Below, in pieces: positions 17,425 through 25,932 of a DNA stretch of 64,000 nucleotides; within the stretch, counting starts at the first letter, position 1; each line of letters opens with the position of its first letter. The notes under the pieces are model-generated. The model saw nothing but the letters and a program-made list of their open reading frames with translations, was not told the DNA's origin and did not search any database. Origin of the DNA: an uncultured Planctomycetota bacterium (GTDB lineage Bacteria > Planctomycetota > Phycisphaerae > UBA1845 > UTPLA1); assembly GCA_900696465.1 (NCBI GenBank), contig CAADGE010000048.1, positions 186,001 to 250,000 on the forward strand. Direction: 5' to 3'. Position numbers and translations under genes: made by a program.

Positions 17425-18051
17425 TTACGGGTAACCGGTGATCGGCGGGCTCTTGCGCGGCTTGTCGTCCTTCGTGCGGTCGAAAACCATCAGCAGCTTC
17501 TCTTTGTCGAAGATCATTTCTTCGCGGCTGGCTCCGACCAGGTGATACTCCGGGGTGAGTTCGATCGCGTCAACCGGGCAGGCCTCTTCACACATGCCGC
17601 AATAAATGCAGCGCAGTTCGTCGATATCAAAGCGGATGGGGTACTTCTCACGGTCGGGCCAGGGACTGTCGGCGCCTTCAATGTGGATGCAGTGCGCCGG
17701 GCACGCGGTCTCACACATGAAACACGCCACACAGGCCACGCGGCCCTGCTCATCACGGTTGAGGCGGTGCACTCCGCGATAATTCTCCTTTCGCAGGACG
17801 CGCTTTTGCTCGGGATACTGGACGACGGTCTCGTCACGCAGCTTCTTCCTGAACATGTGCCGCAGCGTCGTCTTCATTCCGCCGAAGATCTGCGGAAGAT
17901 AGAGCCGCTCGGACATCGTCAATTCGGGCTGGTCGACGCGGATGACATCCGTCTCTCGCCAGTTGCGCGGAGCGCCGCCTTCCGGCAGCCGCGGTGCAGC
18001 GACGGATTGCTCACGCTCGTCGAATCCTCGGATGTCAGATGCAGCGCTCAT
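17425..18051 (-). CDS. nuoI: NADH-quinone oxidoreductase subunit I (2x[4Fe-4S] ferredoxin)
   Basis: A 208-residue peripheral-arm subunit that carries clusters N6a and N6b, passing electrons from NuoG toward NuoB. Both cluster motifs are intact: CVACFMCETACPAHC and CIYCGMCEEACPVDA. The chosen ATG (sequence beginning SAASDIRGFDERE) lies 26 bases after nuoH. Relative to short NuoI proteins there is an N-terminal extension of about 60 residues before LPQIFGGMKTTLRHMF. Confidence 0.95.
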   Translation of the reverse strand: MSAASDIRGFDEREQSVAAPRLPEGGAPRNWRETDVIRVDQPELTMSERLYLPQIFGGMKTTLRHMFRKKLRDETVVQYPEQKRVLRKENYRGVHRLNRDEQGRVACVACFMCETACPAHCIHIEGADSPWPDREKYPIRFDIDELRCIYCGMCEEACPVDAIELTPEYHLVGASREEMIFDKEKLLMVFDRTKDDKPRKSPPITGYP

Positions 18052-18077
18052 GGCTCGACTCTTCGACTTCCTGGCGG

Positions 18078-19376
18078 CTATCGATACGCCATCAACTCGC
18101 CTTGGGCACGTCGCAGACTGTGCTGACGACCGGTGATGCGGCGGCCGCTGGCCACGCTGAAGACCGCGCCGACAAGGAGCAGGGCGGCGTTGCCGATCAG
18201 TGCCCACCACCGCCAGGCGTCAAAATACACGATCAGCACCTGGATCACGACAAGGGCCATAGTCAGCGGAACGAGCGACTTCCAGGCCAGCCGCATGAGC
18301 TGGTCGTAGCGAAAACGCGGCAGCGTCCAGCGGACGAGCATGTACAGGCAGATGAACAGGAAGACCTTCGCGCCCATCACGCCCATCCGGGCGAGCATGG
18401 CCGCGGCTGATTCACTGGTGTTGAGCCAGTGCCAGCCGGGAACGTGCGTCCCGCCGAAGTACAGGCAGACGATCAGCGCACTGGAGGTAATCATGTGGGC
18501 ATACTCGGCGAGGAAGAACATCGCCAGCTTCATGGCGCTGTACTCTGTGTGGTAGCCGCCGATGAGTTCCTGTTCCGACTCGGCAAGGTCGAAGGGCATC
18601 CGATTGGCCTCGGCCAGTGCTGTGATGAACAGGATCAGTGCGGCTATCGGATGGTACATCACCAGCCAGCCGTGCTGGGCCTGATATTCGGTCATCTGTT
18701 CCAGCCGCAGCATGCCGGTCGAGAGAATCGCGACCAGCACGGCCATGCCAAGGGGAATCTCGTAGGAGAGCATCTGTGCCGCGGCCCGCATGGCGCCGTA
18801 GAACGAATACTTGTTGTTGCTCGACCAGCCGCCGAGCACGACGCCGTACACCCCCATCGAGGAGACCGCGAGGATATACAGCAGGCCGATGTCGACGCTG
18901 GCAACCTGGGCCACGAGCGGCGGAGCATCGGCATCCATCCACGGCCAGCGAAATGCGCCGCCCCAGGGTATGACCGCGAAGCCCACGAGGCCGACGATGA
19001 AGATCATCCAGGGGGCGACCAGAAAGAGCGATTTGTCCACGTTGGCCGGGATGACGTCTTCCTTCAAGAGGAATTTAAGCCCGTCGGCAATCGGCTGAAG
19101 CACGCCGTACGGCCCGACGCGGTTCGGACCGTAACGATCCTGCACCCAGGCGGAGATCTTCCGTTCGAGAAGAATCGAATACGCAACAGCTCCCATGATG
19201 AGCCCGAACAGCACAAGCGAGAGGATTACGCTGAAGTAGAATTGATCGTCCAGGATGGCCTTGATCTGCTCGCTGAAGGCGGACCAGATCACCGCCGCGC
19301 CGACCAGCGTGCCGATCGCCAGCACGAAAAGTGCACTTAGCGCTGCAAAGATCGGATGTCGCCTGACGAACTCCAA
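18078..19376 (-). CDS. nuoH: NADH-quinone oxidoreductase subunit H
   Basis: Membrane subunit that forms much of the quinone chamber of complex I. Typical blocks: ERKISAWVQDRYGPNRVGPYGVLQPIADGLKFLLKEDVIP, split across two loops, ALAEANRMPFDLAESEQELIGGYHTEYS, and RWTLPRFRYDQLMRLAWKSLVP. The start used is a TTG with GGGAG seven bases upstream, giving 432 residues. An ATG at 19424 overlapping the nuoG stop by 11 bases is the alternative but lacks a ribosome site. Eight or nine transmembrane helices are expected. Confidence 0.94.
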   Translation of the reverse strand: MEFVRRHPIFAALSALFVLAIGTLVGAAVIWSAFSEQIKAILDDQFYFSVILSLVLFGLIMGAVAYSILLERKISAWVQDRYGPNRVGPYGVLQPIADGLKFLLKEDVIPANVDKSLFLVAPWMIFIVGLVGFAVIPWGGAFRWPWMDADAPPLVAQVASVDIGLLYILAVSSMGVYGVVLGGWSSNNKYSFYGAMRAAAQMLSYEIPLGMAVLVAILSTGMLRLEQMTEYQAQHGWLVMYHPIAALILFITALAEANRMPFDLAESEQELIGGYHTEYSAMKLAMFFLAEYAHMITSSALIVCLYFGGTHVPGWHWLNTSESAAAMLARMGVMGAKVFLFICLYMLVRWTLPRFRYDQLMRLAWKSLVPLTMALVVIQVLIVYFDAWRWWALIGNAALLLVGAVFSVASGRRITGRQHSLRRAQGELMAYR

Positions 19377-19413
19377 TTCGTTTCTCCCGTCCCTCGAATC
19401 CCAGGCCCGCCTC

Positions 19414-21039
19414 TCAGTGGGCATGCGCCGGCATCGGCGGTGGCTCATGCGGCGAGGCAAACGCCGGCATCGTAGCCGACATCAGCTCCCGAATCTTCGC
19501 CGGGTTGTAAAGGCCGCTGATACCGCAGAGCGCCGCCAGGAAATTGCCGTCTTTCTGACATCCTTCGATCGGAGCGATCGAGGCCTCAAACGGCTGCACC
19601 TTGCCATCCACGTTGACAAACGAACCCGATCGCTCGGCCCATGAACAGCTCGGCACGACGACGGTCGCCGCCTCGGTCACTTTGTTCGCGAAGAGGTCCT
19701 GCGCGAAGACCATCCGAATCTTGCCGAGGGCCTTCTCCAGTTCCGGCGTGACCCAGGGCTTGGGACTTCCGCTCGCGATCCACGCTGCGCTGAAGGCGCC
19801 CTCGCCTGCCTTCTTCACCCAATCGTCAAACGAGACGACGCTTCCACCCGCTGCAGCGAGCACCATCTCTACGCCGCGCCGGTTCGGGCACTTCTCCGCC
19901 CGAATCGTGAACCGCGTGTCTCGCCCATTGCCCTTCGGGAAGGTCTCGTCGCTGCCTTCCATCGGTACCGGTCCCATCGCCAGCGTCGCCTGTGGCGCAA
20001 TTTCGCGGATGAACTTTGCCAGCAGCCATGCCTCCTCACAGGCCATGAACGGTGAGAGCACCGCCCCGACCTTGTCCGCGCCATCCGAGGTTACGATCTG
20101 CTCAAGGCGAAATCGCGCGATCTCCGGCAGGGCGCTCCAATCCGGCATTTCTTCCTTCGCGCCGCGACGGACAATCAGACGATCGAGCCGCTTTGCATCG
20201 TGCACGTACTTCCAGCCGAATCGGCCCTCGTCGCAGATCCACCAGTCGTTCACGCCGGGGTTCCATCGCGGCTTGAGCCGCCAGACGACACCCTCGTTGT
20301 GATCGATTCGGATCGCGCAGCCCTGCGAACAACCGGCACAGATGCTCGGCGTCTCCTTGAGAAACCAGACGCGCTGCTTCATCAAAAAGTCCTTGTCAAG
20401 CAGCGAGCCGACGGGGCAGATATCTACCACATTGCCCTGAAGCGCGTTTTCGAGAGGAGCGCCAGGAAAGACGTCAATTTCTGCCCGGCTGCCTCGGTTT
20501 ACGATGCACAGTTCACCGGTCCCCGCAACTTCGTCGCAAAATCGAACGCAACGCGAACACATCACGCAGCGATCCTGATAGAGCAACGTCTTGCTTCCGA
20601 TGTCTTTCTTGGGATTCTTGTTCTTGTGCTCGACCATCCGGCTGGAGGCCTCGCCGAATTTCAAGCTGTAGTCCTGCAGATAGCACTCGCCGGCCTGGTC
20701 ACAGACGGGGCAATCGAGGGGGTGGTTCAGCAGGAAATATTCCATGCACGAGGACTGGTTCTCACGAACCTTGTCCGAATCGAACCGAACCTCAAGACCG
20801 TCCTTCACAGGGGTCTGACAGCTCGGAACCAGACGCGGCGACCAATCCATTTCCTTCGTGCGTGGATTGGGCATCTTCATTTCCATCAGGCAGAGGCGGC
20901 ACGACGCCACAATGCTCAACCCGGGGTGATAGCAGTAATGGGGAACATCCCAGCCCGCCTCGAGGGCGGCCTGGAGAACGGGGATTTTGTCCCGGCACTC
21001 GATCTGCTTGCCGTCGATGGTGATCTTGATGGCGCTCAC
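19414..21039 (-). CDS. nuoG: NADH-quinone oxidoreductase subunit G (short form)
   Basis: Peripheral-arm Fe-S subunit of complex I, 541 residues. The N-terminal ferredoxin-like domain has the [2Fe-2S] cysteines (HYCYHPGLSIVASCRLC, then a Cys in VPSCQTP). Next comes the HPLDCPVCDQAGECYLQD cluster region, then DRCVMCSRCVRFC with CPVG for a [4Fe-4S] cluster, and CAGCSQGC for a further one. The molybdopterin-oxidoreductase-like C-terminal region is much shorter than in E. coli (about 900 residues), as seen in several other phyla. It is the first gene of the G-H-I-J-K-L-M-N run. Confidence 0.94.
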   Translation of the reverse strand: MSAIKITIDGKQIECRDKIPVLQAALEAGWDVPHYCYHPGLSIVASCRLCLMEMKMPNPRTKEMDWSPRLVPSCQTPVKDGLEVRFDSDKVRENQSSCMEYFLLNHPLDCPVCDQAGECYLQDYSLKFGEASSRMVEHKNKNPKKDIGSKTLLYQDRCVMCSRCVRFCDEVAGTGELCIVNRGSRAEIDVFPGAPLENALQGNVVDICPVGSLLDKDFLMKQRVWFLKETPSICAGCSQGCAIRIDHNEGVVWRLKPRWNPGVNDWWICDEGRFGWKYVHDAKRLDRLIVRRGAKEEMPDWSALPEIARFRLEQIVTSDGADKVGAVLSPFMACEEAWLLAKFIREIAPQATLAMGPVPMEGSDETFPKGNGRDTRFTIRAEKCPNRRGVEMVLAAAGGSVVSFDDWVKKAGEGAFSAAWIASGSPKPWVTPELEKALGKIRMVFAQDLFANKVTEAATVVVPSCSWAERSGSFVNVDGKVQPFEASIAPIEGCQKDGNFLAALCGISGLYNPAKIRELMSATMPAFASPHEPPPMPAHAH

Positions 21040-21264
21040 CCTGGCGATCCTGCTCCCGGTCTTATAGGTCCTCGGCCGGGCATCTCGCCGCGTCCGGAAA
21101 GTTTGTGAATCTTATCACGAAGTGGCCGCCGTCGCCAATGGCAATGTCAAGCACATCAGAGCAAACGCCGAACCCGTTACGAATGGGCATTGTTCCGGCG
21201 GCACGCCGACTGTCAAATACCGCACACGGAAACACCGATCAAGAACCGATCGTAGGAGTCGAAT

Positions 21265-23412
21265 ATGAGCCGAAGCACGCAGGTCTTTCTGGTCGGTCTC
21301 CTGACCCTCATCGCTGCTGACGCGGTCCACGCACAGATCACAGGAAGGGGCACCGATTCATCGCAGGGGTCGGCTGGGGCGCTCAATTCAGATGAAGGTG
21401 CAGGAACTCCTCCGCACATCGAGATGATCGGCCTGCCGGATAAAGTGCGGCAGGAAATCACGGCCGGTTACGAGGCGGCGAAGGCATCACCCAAGGACGC
21501 CGCACGATGGGGCGAATTGGGATTGCTCTACGCAATGCCCTCTCCGCTTGATGCGGCGACGTGCTTCGCGACAGCCGCGCGACTCGAATCGGCGAGCTTT
21601 AAGTGGAAATACTTCGAAGGGCTTGCCTCGGCGGCTGGTTATCGTCGCGATGAGGCGGCGAGGGCCTTCCGGGAGGCGTCTCGTATCAATCCGACTTATG
21701 CACCCCTCTATGTTCATCTGGGCGATGTTCTCATGTCATCCGATGCCGCGGCTGCTGAAGAGGCCTACCGAAACGCTCTGAAGCACGCTCCGGGAATGGC
21801 CCGGGCGCATTTCGGGCTCGGCGAATGCGCCCTCAGGAAAGGCGACAAGGCGGCGGCGACCAGGCACTTCCAGGAGGCCGTTAACGCAGCGCCCCGGTTC
21901 GCGGCAGCCCATGCAAACCTGGCCGTGCTCATGGAGGAGGCCTCCGAGTTCCGTCAGGCACAGATTCATCGAAGCCGTCAGCAGGACGGTGCCTCGCCGC
22001 CGCCCGGCGACGATCCGCTGTTGATTGAGTTCTATTCCAGGTTCTCAGGAGGTACGCAACTTCTGGAGCTTGCGGAGGGTCTCGCGGGCGAAGGGCGGGT
22101 GGATCAGGCAGTGTCCGTACTTGAGCAGGCCATTAGCCGTAATGCAGCGGATGCCCAGTTGCATCATGCATTGGCCGTCTTGTGCAACAAAATGGGCCGC
22201 TATCAGCAGGCCGTAAGCCATTTCCGCGAGGTACTCGAGCTGGCCCCGGCACAGATGGAAACGTTGCTGCACCTCAGCCAGACCATGCTGCAGATCCATG
22301 ACTACAGCGGTGCGGCGGGTCTGCTCAAGGAGATCATACAGAATGAGCCGGAGAATCACCGGGCCCTCAGACTGCTCGCCGCTGCGTTCCTGCAGCTACG
22401 CAAGCCGGACGATGCGATTCCGGTGATCGATACCCTGATGAAACTTCGGCCGGCGGACGCCGAAAACCATCTCTTACTCGCCCTAACGGCGCTGAGTCAG
22501 GATCGCGTTGGCATGGCGGCCGAGCAGTACTCCGAGTTTCGAAAGAAGATGCCCGATCCGCGCGCTGTAGTCTCCAGCTTTGCCGCGCACGTGGCCAAAC
22601 TGATGGTCGATCAGCGGCGACCTTCCTCTCAGAAGCTCAAGGGCAGAAGGGCCATAACCCTTAACACGATCGATCGTTTTGCCGAGGCCCTTGGTTCCGT
22701 CGATCTTGCTGAAGATTCGCCCCCCTTTAAGTCTTTCGCCGACACCCTCGTTCATCAGGCATCACGACTGGCTCGGCAGGGCGATTTCAGCGATGCCGTG
22801 CTGCATCTGCGTGCCGGAATCGATGATCGTCGGGAGGCCAGCGTGGATGAGATGCTGAGGCGCGTGAAGGCATTGATGCAGGCGGAGCCGAGCGAACCGG
22901 CGATTCCGCATCTCCTGGCGCTTTTTCTGGTCTCGCTGGATAACCTCGATGCCGCAGGAAAGCAGTGGCGCGAGCTGCTTGATGCACACCCAGAGTATCA
23001 GGTCGCCGCGATCTCCTGGGCGTCGGAGTTGGTCCGTAAGGGCGAATGCGGGCAGGCCCAGCGGATTCTGCGGCTCTCGCGGAAGCACAATCCGGACTCC
23101 GTCTGGCTGGCCAATTCACTGGCCTGGTCCCTGGCGGTTGATCCCGCGATCGATACGGCCGCGGCCAAAGAAGCGGTCGAGCTGGCGACGTGGGTGTGCG
23201 AGAAGGCCGCTTCAGCTGAGCCGGCCTTCCTGGATACCCTGGCGACGTCCTATGCCGCAGCCGGGGAATTCAACAAGGCCCGTGACACGATGGAGGCGGC
23301 CCTTCAGGCGGCTGTCGCATCCGGCAAGACCGAATCAATGGCGGAGTATCGCAAACGGATGCAGATGTTTCGTGTCGGAGCGGCCTACAAAGTCGATACG
23401 CTACGCGAGTAG
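21265..23412 (+). CDS. Secreted TPR-repeat protein, paralogue 1
   Basis: A 715-residue exported protein: signal peptide SRSTQVFLVGLLTLIAADAVHA, start ATG with GGAG upstream. The rest is almost entirely tetratricopeptide repeats (for example YAPLYVHLGDVLMSSDAAAAEEAYRNALKHAP and its followers, ending in AFLDTLATSYAAAGEFNKARDTMEAAL). It aligns colinearly with the TPR protein at 25933-28308: shared landmarks are IGLPDKVRQ / VGLPEALRY, DDPLLIEFYSRFSGG / SDPLLVELLSRSGGG, and the closing repeat. TPR proteins act as scaffolds; a periplasmic or surface complex is likely, but no partner is identified. It is divergent from nuoG. Confidence 0.85.
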   Translation: MSRSTQVFLVGLLTLIAADAVHAQITGRGTDSSQGSAGALNSDEGAGTPPHIEMIGLPDKVRQEITAGYEAAKASPKDAARWGELGLLYAMPSPLDAATCFATAARLESASFKWKYFEGLASAAGYRRDEAARAFREASRINPTYAPLYVHLGDVLMSSDAAAAEEAYRNALKHAPGMARAHFGLGECALRKGDKAAATRHFQEAVNAAPRFAAAHANLAVLMEEASEFRQAQIHRSRQQDGASPPPGDDPLLIEFYSRFSGGTQLLELAEGLAGEGRVDQAVSVLEQAISRNAADAQLHHALAVLCNKMGRYQQAVSHFREVLELAPAQMETLLHLSQTMLQIHDYSGAAGLLKEIIQNEPENHRALRLLAAAFLQLRKPDDAIPVIDTLMKLRPADAENHLLLALTALSQDRVGMAAEQYSEFRKKMPDPRAVVSSFAAHVAKLMVDQRRPSSQKLKGRRAITLNTIDRFAEALGSVDLAEDSPPFKSFADTLVHQASRLARQGDFSDAVLHLRAGIDDRREASVDEMLRRVKALMQAEPSEPAIPHLLALFLVSLDNLDAAGKQWRELLDAHPEYQVAAISWASELVRKGECGQAQRILRLSRKHNPDSVWLANSLAWSLAVDPAIDTAAAKEAVELATWVCEKAASAEPAFLDTLATSYAAAGEFNKARDTMEAALQAAVASGKTESMAEYRKRMQMFRVGAAYKVDTLRE

Positions 23413-23801
23413 TGATTTAGAATGCGGCATCGCGTGATGCGGTCTCCCGCCTAACGGCGGCGTTCCAGAGCATTTCATTGTTGACTGGATCTTGGTCGCT
23501 GGTTGATAAGGAAGGTTGAAAGCCTATTCGCAAGACCTGAGGGAACGGGTCGTGCGGTAGGTGGACTTGGGGTTTTCGACGATCTGGATGATCTTGACGG
23601 TGACTTCGGTGAACGTCGCGATCTCGCCAATGCTGGCGAGGGCGGTGGCGTCATTCTTGTCGCCTTCCGTTTGCGGCTTCATTGAGGAACGGGCCGCTGC
23701 CGTCCCAGTCGAAACCCATGCCGTACGGGCTCCCGAGGCTCGCCCCGCGGCACAGATCAATGTTTGCACCCATGGGACATTTCGAAATCGTTGAGGCGTC
23801 G
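23413..23801. other. Intergenic region with a transposase remnant
   Basis: About 390 bases between the end of the first TPR gene and the end of the Cys-rich protein gene. Apart from the short IS630-like remnant listed separately I see no convincing gene; open frames on both strands lack ribosome sites and recognisable sequence. Confidence 0.5.
23516..23560 (+). pseudogene. N-terminal remnant of an IS630-like transposase
   Basis: Beginning at a TTG, the frame reads KAYSQDLRERVVR and then stops. This matches the very conserved first residues of IS630-family transposases and their winged-helix domain (KAYSxDLRERVVRA). Only the first 14 codons survive; the following sequence does not continue the transposase in any frame I could recognise. 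It is best explained as debris from an old insertion. Confidence 0.5.
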
Positions 23802-24539
23802 CTATTCAAGCGGTTCCTCGGTGAGCACGTCAACGGCGTCAAAGCGAACGCGTGAGCAGGAACTGCATGTGCAACCGAGCTGATCACAGCGGCACCGGCA
23901 GTCATAGCCGGCCGGACAGGTTTTGCTCGCGGAACAATTGCCTCCGGGAGGACCATCATATCGGCATTGACAAGAGGTTCCGTCGGCGGCTTCCTGGGCC
24001 GTGCCGTCCGACCGCCCATTTGGTGATTGAAGAACCGTTGCGTTCTTGAGGTTGAAGCGAGCGCGAAACGACTGCTTCGCACCTTCGACCCGGACCTCCA
24101 AATTACCGGTTGCTTCGTCGTAATCGAGCGTCAGGTATCCCGGTATATCGTAGACAATGCTGATTTTGGCCGCTTCTTCCGAATTCACGACGCCGAAACG
24201 ATGGATTGCAGTTTCGAGATTCTTGCCTTTCGAGAACGACACGATTGCATCGCGTTCGACCAAAGCCAGCCCCGTCGCTTTGAACTTGAAGGCCAGGCCA
24301 TCGTGATCTCCCGTTTCGATCATGACAAGACCGTCGGGGCCGATCCAGACCGAACCGAGGCCGTCGTAAGGAACGTCAAGTGTCGGGAATACGTTCGTTA
24401 CTTTCGGAGCGGAACGGTCGGCGGATGCCGGCCCGACCTGTGCGCACACCGATTCGCCATGGCCCAACCATCGAACGGCAGCAATGCCCAGACATGCAAC
24501 GATGAGGACGGCACTGATCGCGCGTTTTGCTCGAAACAT
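23802..24539 (-). CDS. Exported protein with Cys-rich C-terminus, unknown family
   Basis: A 245-residue protein with an N-terminal membrane anchor or signal peptide (FRAKRAISAVLIVACLGIAAVRW). The start ATG has an excellent GGAGGTG site. The middle (residues about 45-170) is probably beta-rich (IGPDGLVMIETGDHD, GYLTLDYDEATGNLEVRVEG). Residues about 189-229 contain ten cysteines (CQCRYDGPPGGNC, TCPAGYDCRCRCDQLGC, TCSSC), suggesting a disulfide-knotted or metal-binding module. I do not recognise the family. It lies between the two TPR paralogues and next to the PEP-CTERM gene on the same strand. Confidence 0.7.
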   Translation of the reverse strand: MFRAKRAISAVLIVACLGIAAVRWLGHGESVCAQVGPASADRSAPKVTNVFPTLDVPYDGLGSVWIGPDGLVMIETGDHDGLAFKFKATGLALVERDAIVSFSKGKNLETAIHRFGVVNSEEAAKISIVYDIPGYLTLDYDEATGNLEVRVEGAKQSFRARFNLKNATVLQSPNGRSDGTAQEAADGTSCQCRYDGPPGGNCSASKTCPAGYDCRCRCDQLGCTCSSCSRVRFDAVDVLTEEPLE

Positions 24540-24825
24540 ATGGCACCTCCCTCGAAATGGATTTGCGGGTAGCCATCTTCCGCGGGTCGCCCGGCATACA
24601 ATGCCGACCCGGCCCTCAAATCGAGGTCATTTTACCCCCCCCCGCTGGATTGCAAGGGTCGGGCGAGATTTTTTCACAATTACGCCGCTCCGGAGCCGAT
24701 TTGGTTTGTATTGCGACGCGGTCCTGCCTAAATTTTTCCCTCCAGCGATCGTAATAATGTTCTGGCGAGCAAAAAACAGGTTTTAGGAATCCTAGAATGA
24801 TATTAGCGTAGGCAAAAATAAAAGT

Positions 24826-24861
24826 AAAAGGCCTCGGCTCCACAAGGAACCGAGGCCTTTT
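24826..24861. terminator. Bidirectional terminator after the PEP-CTERM gene
   Basis: A perfect inverted repeat with 12-base arms (24826-24837 and 24850-24861), each ending in four A or T residues, around a 12-base loop. It starts 30 bases past the stop codon of the minus-strand PEP-CTERM gene and ends that transcript with a T-rich tract. It also isolates the Cys-rich protein gene as a separate unit. Confidence 0.85.
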
Positions 24862-24891
24862 AATTGAAACAGTCTAAGTCAGCCGGATCGC

Positions 24892-25551
24892 TTAGCGAGC
24901 GCGGCGGCGGACGAAGAGCAAGGCACCGAGGCCGAGGAGGCCCAGCGTTGCTGGCTCAGGAATCTTGTTGACAAAGTGAAGCTCGAAGCGTTCGATGCGG
25001 CCCGTGTCGCCGGCGGCATGATCGATGACATGCAGGGTCCAGGTTCCGGCCTTCGGCTTCTGGTCAAAGAGACTCAGCGGCTGCTCAGGGCGCCACGTAC
25101 CAGTGGGGTTATTGATGGGCGTGACGGGAACGTCATAGGTGCTATTGGCCTCGTCATCGAGGATGAACAGGGCACCCGTGTTCGGGTTGCCGTAGTTGTC
25201 GTTCGAGAAGCCAAACGTCGTCTGCGGATTGCCCGGCCGATTGACCAGCATCACGCTCTGTGCTGACTCGACGTGCGTCAACCGAATGCTGAGGTCACCC
25301 TGCCAGGTATGGCGGATGAGCAGACCGACGTTCAGGTCCCAGATCAGCGGGCAGGCCGGATCGACGTCCGGCACCGTGATTGAGGCGGTCACGCCAGTAG
25401 GATTATTGTCCGGAATGTTCGTCGGGACGCTAAACGAGAAAATCTTCGGCGTCGGATCGGGGCAGATGGCATCCGCGAAAGCGGGCACTGCGCCAGCCAT
25501 GACCGAAACAGCTATAGCAACTACGAGCGAAAGCTTGAATCCACGGTTCAT
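24892..25551 (-). CDS. PEP-CTERM protein with a P/Homo-B-type domain
   Basis: A 219-residue exported protein. It has a signal peptide (FKLSLVVAIAVSVMAGAVPAFA) and ends with the sorting signal IPEPATLGLLGLGALLFVRRR, so it should be processed and anchored or released by an exosortase. The start has a strong GGAGGAGGG site. The mature part resembles the P domain of proprotein convertases (GDLSIRLTHVESAQSVML, then PKAGTWTLHVIDHAAGD and RIERFELHFV), but there is no protease domain. It may act as a binding or surface module. No exosortase gene is in the window. Confidence 0.85.
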   Translation of the reverse strand: MNRGFKLSLVVAIAVSVMAGAVPAFADAICPDPTPKIFSFSVPTNIPDNNPTGVTASITVPDVDPACPLIWDLNVGLLIRHTWQGDLSIRLTHVESAQSVMLVNRPGNPQTTFGFSNDNYGNPNTGALFILDDEANSTYDVPVTPINNPTGTWRPEQPLSLFDQKPKAGTWTLHVIDHAAGDTGRIERFELHFVNKIPEPATLGLLGLGALLFVRRRAR

Positions 25552-25932
25552 CTGAACCCTCCTCCGATTGTCTGAGAACACCCCACTAGATTGCACTTGC
25601 AACGTGCCAGGGGATGCTTCTTCCAGATACCTCTCGACTCCGTATTGAGCAGAACACCCAAGAAACACAGGGCTCTTGCTCAATGCATGAAGTGCGCTGT
25701 CGCGCTACCCTCCTCCACGCAAGACGCAATGTACCAGATTCAGGACCCGAAATCAAGTGGCCAGAAGGAACAATTTAATCCTTCCTTCGTATTTCTGGAT
25801 GTAACGCGGGATGCACCCGGCAGGGCGGGCGCCGTTCCCCCCGTAAGGATTCCCCTTTACTTTTCAATAGCACGAACGTACTACAGGGTTAATGCCCTAT
25901 GTACGAGCCGCTCAGGTCGCTAAACTATTGCC
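25552..25932. other. Divergent intergenic region
   Basis: About 380 bases between the PEP-CTERM gene and the second TPR gene. It should contain promoters for both, but none is clear enough to report. No gene recognised. Confidence 0.5.
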
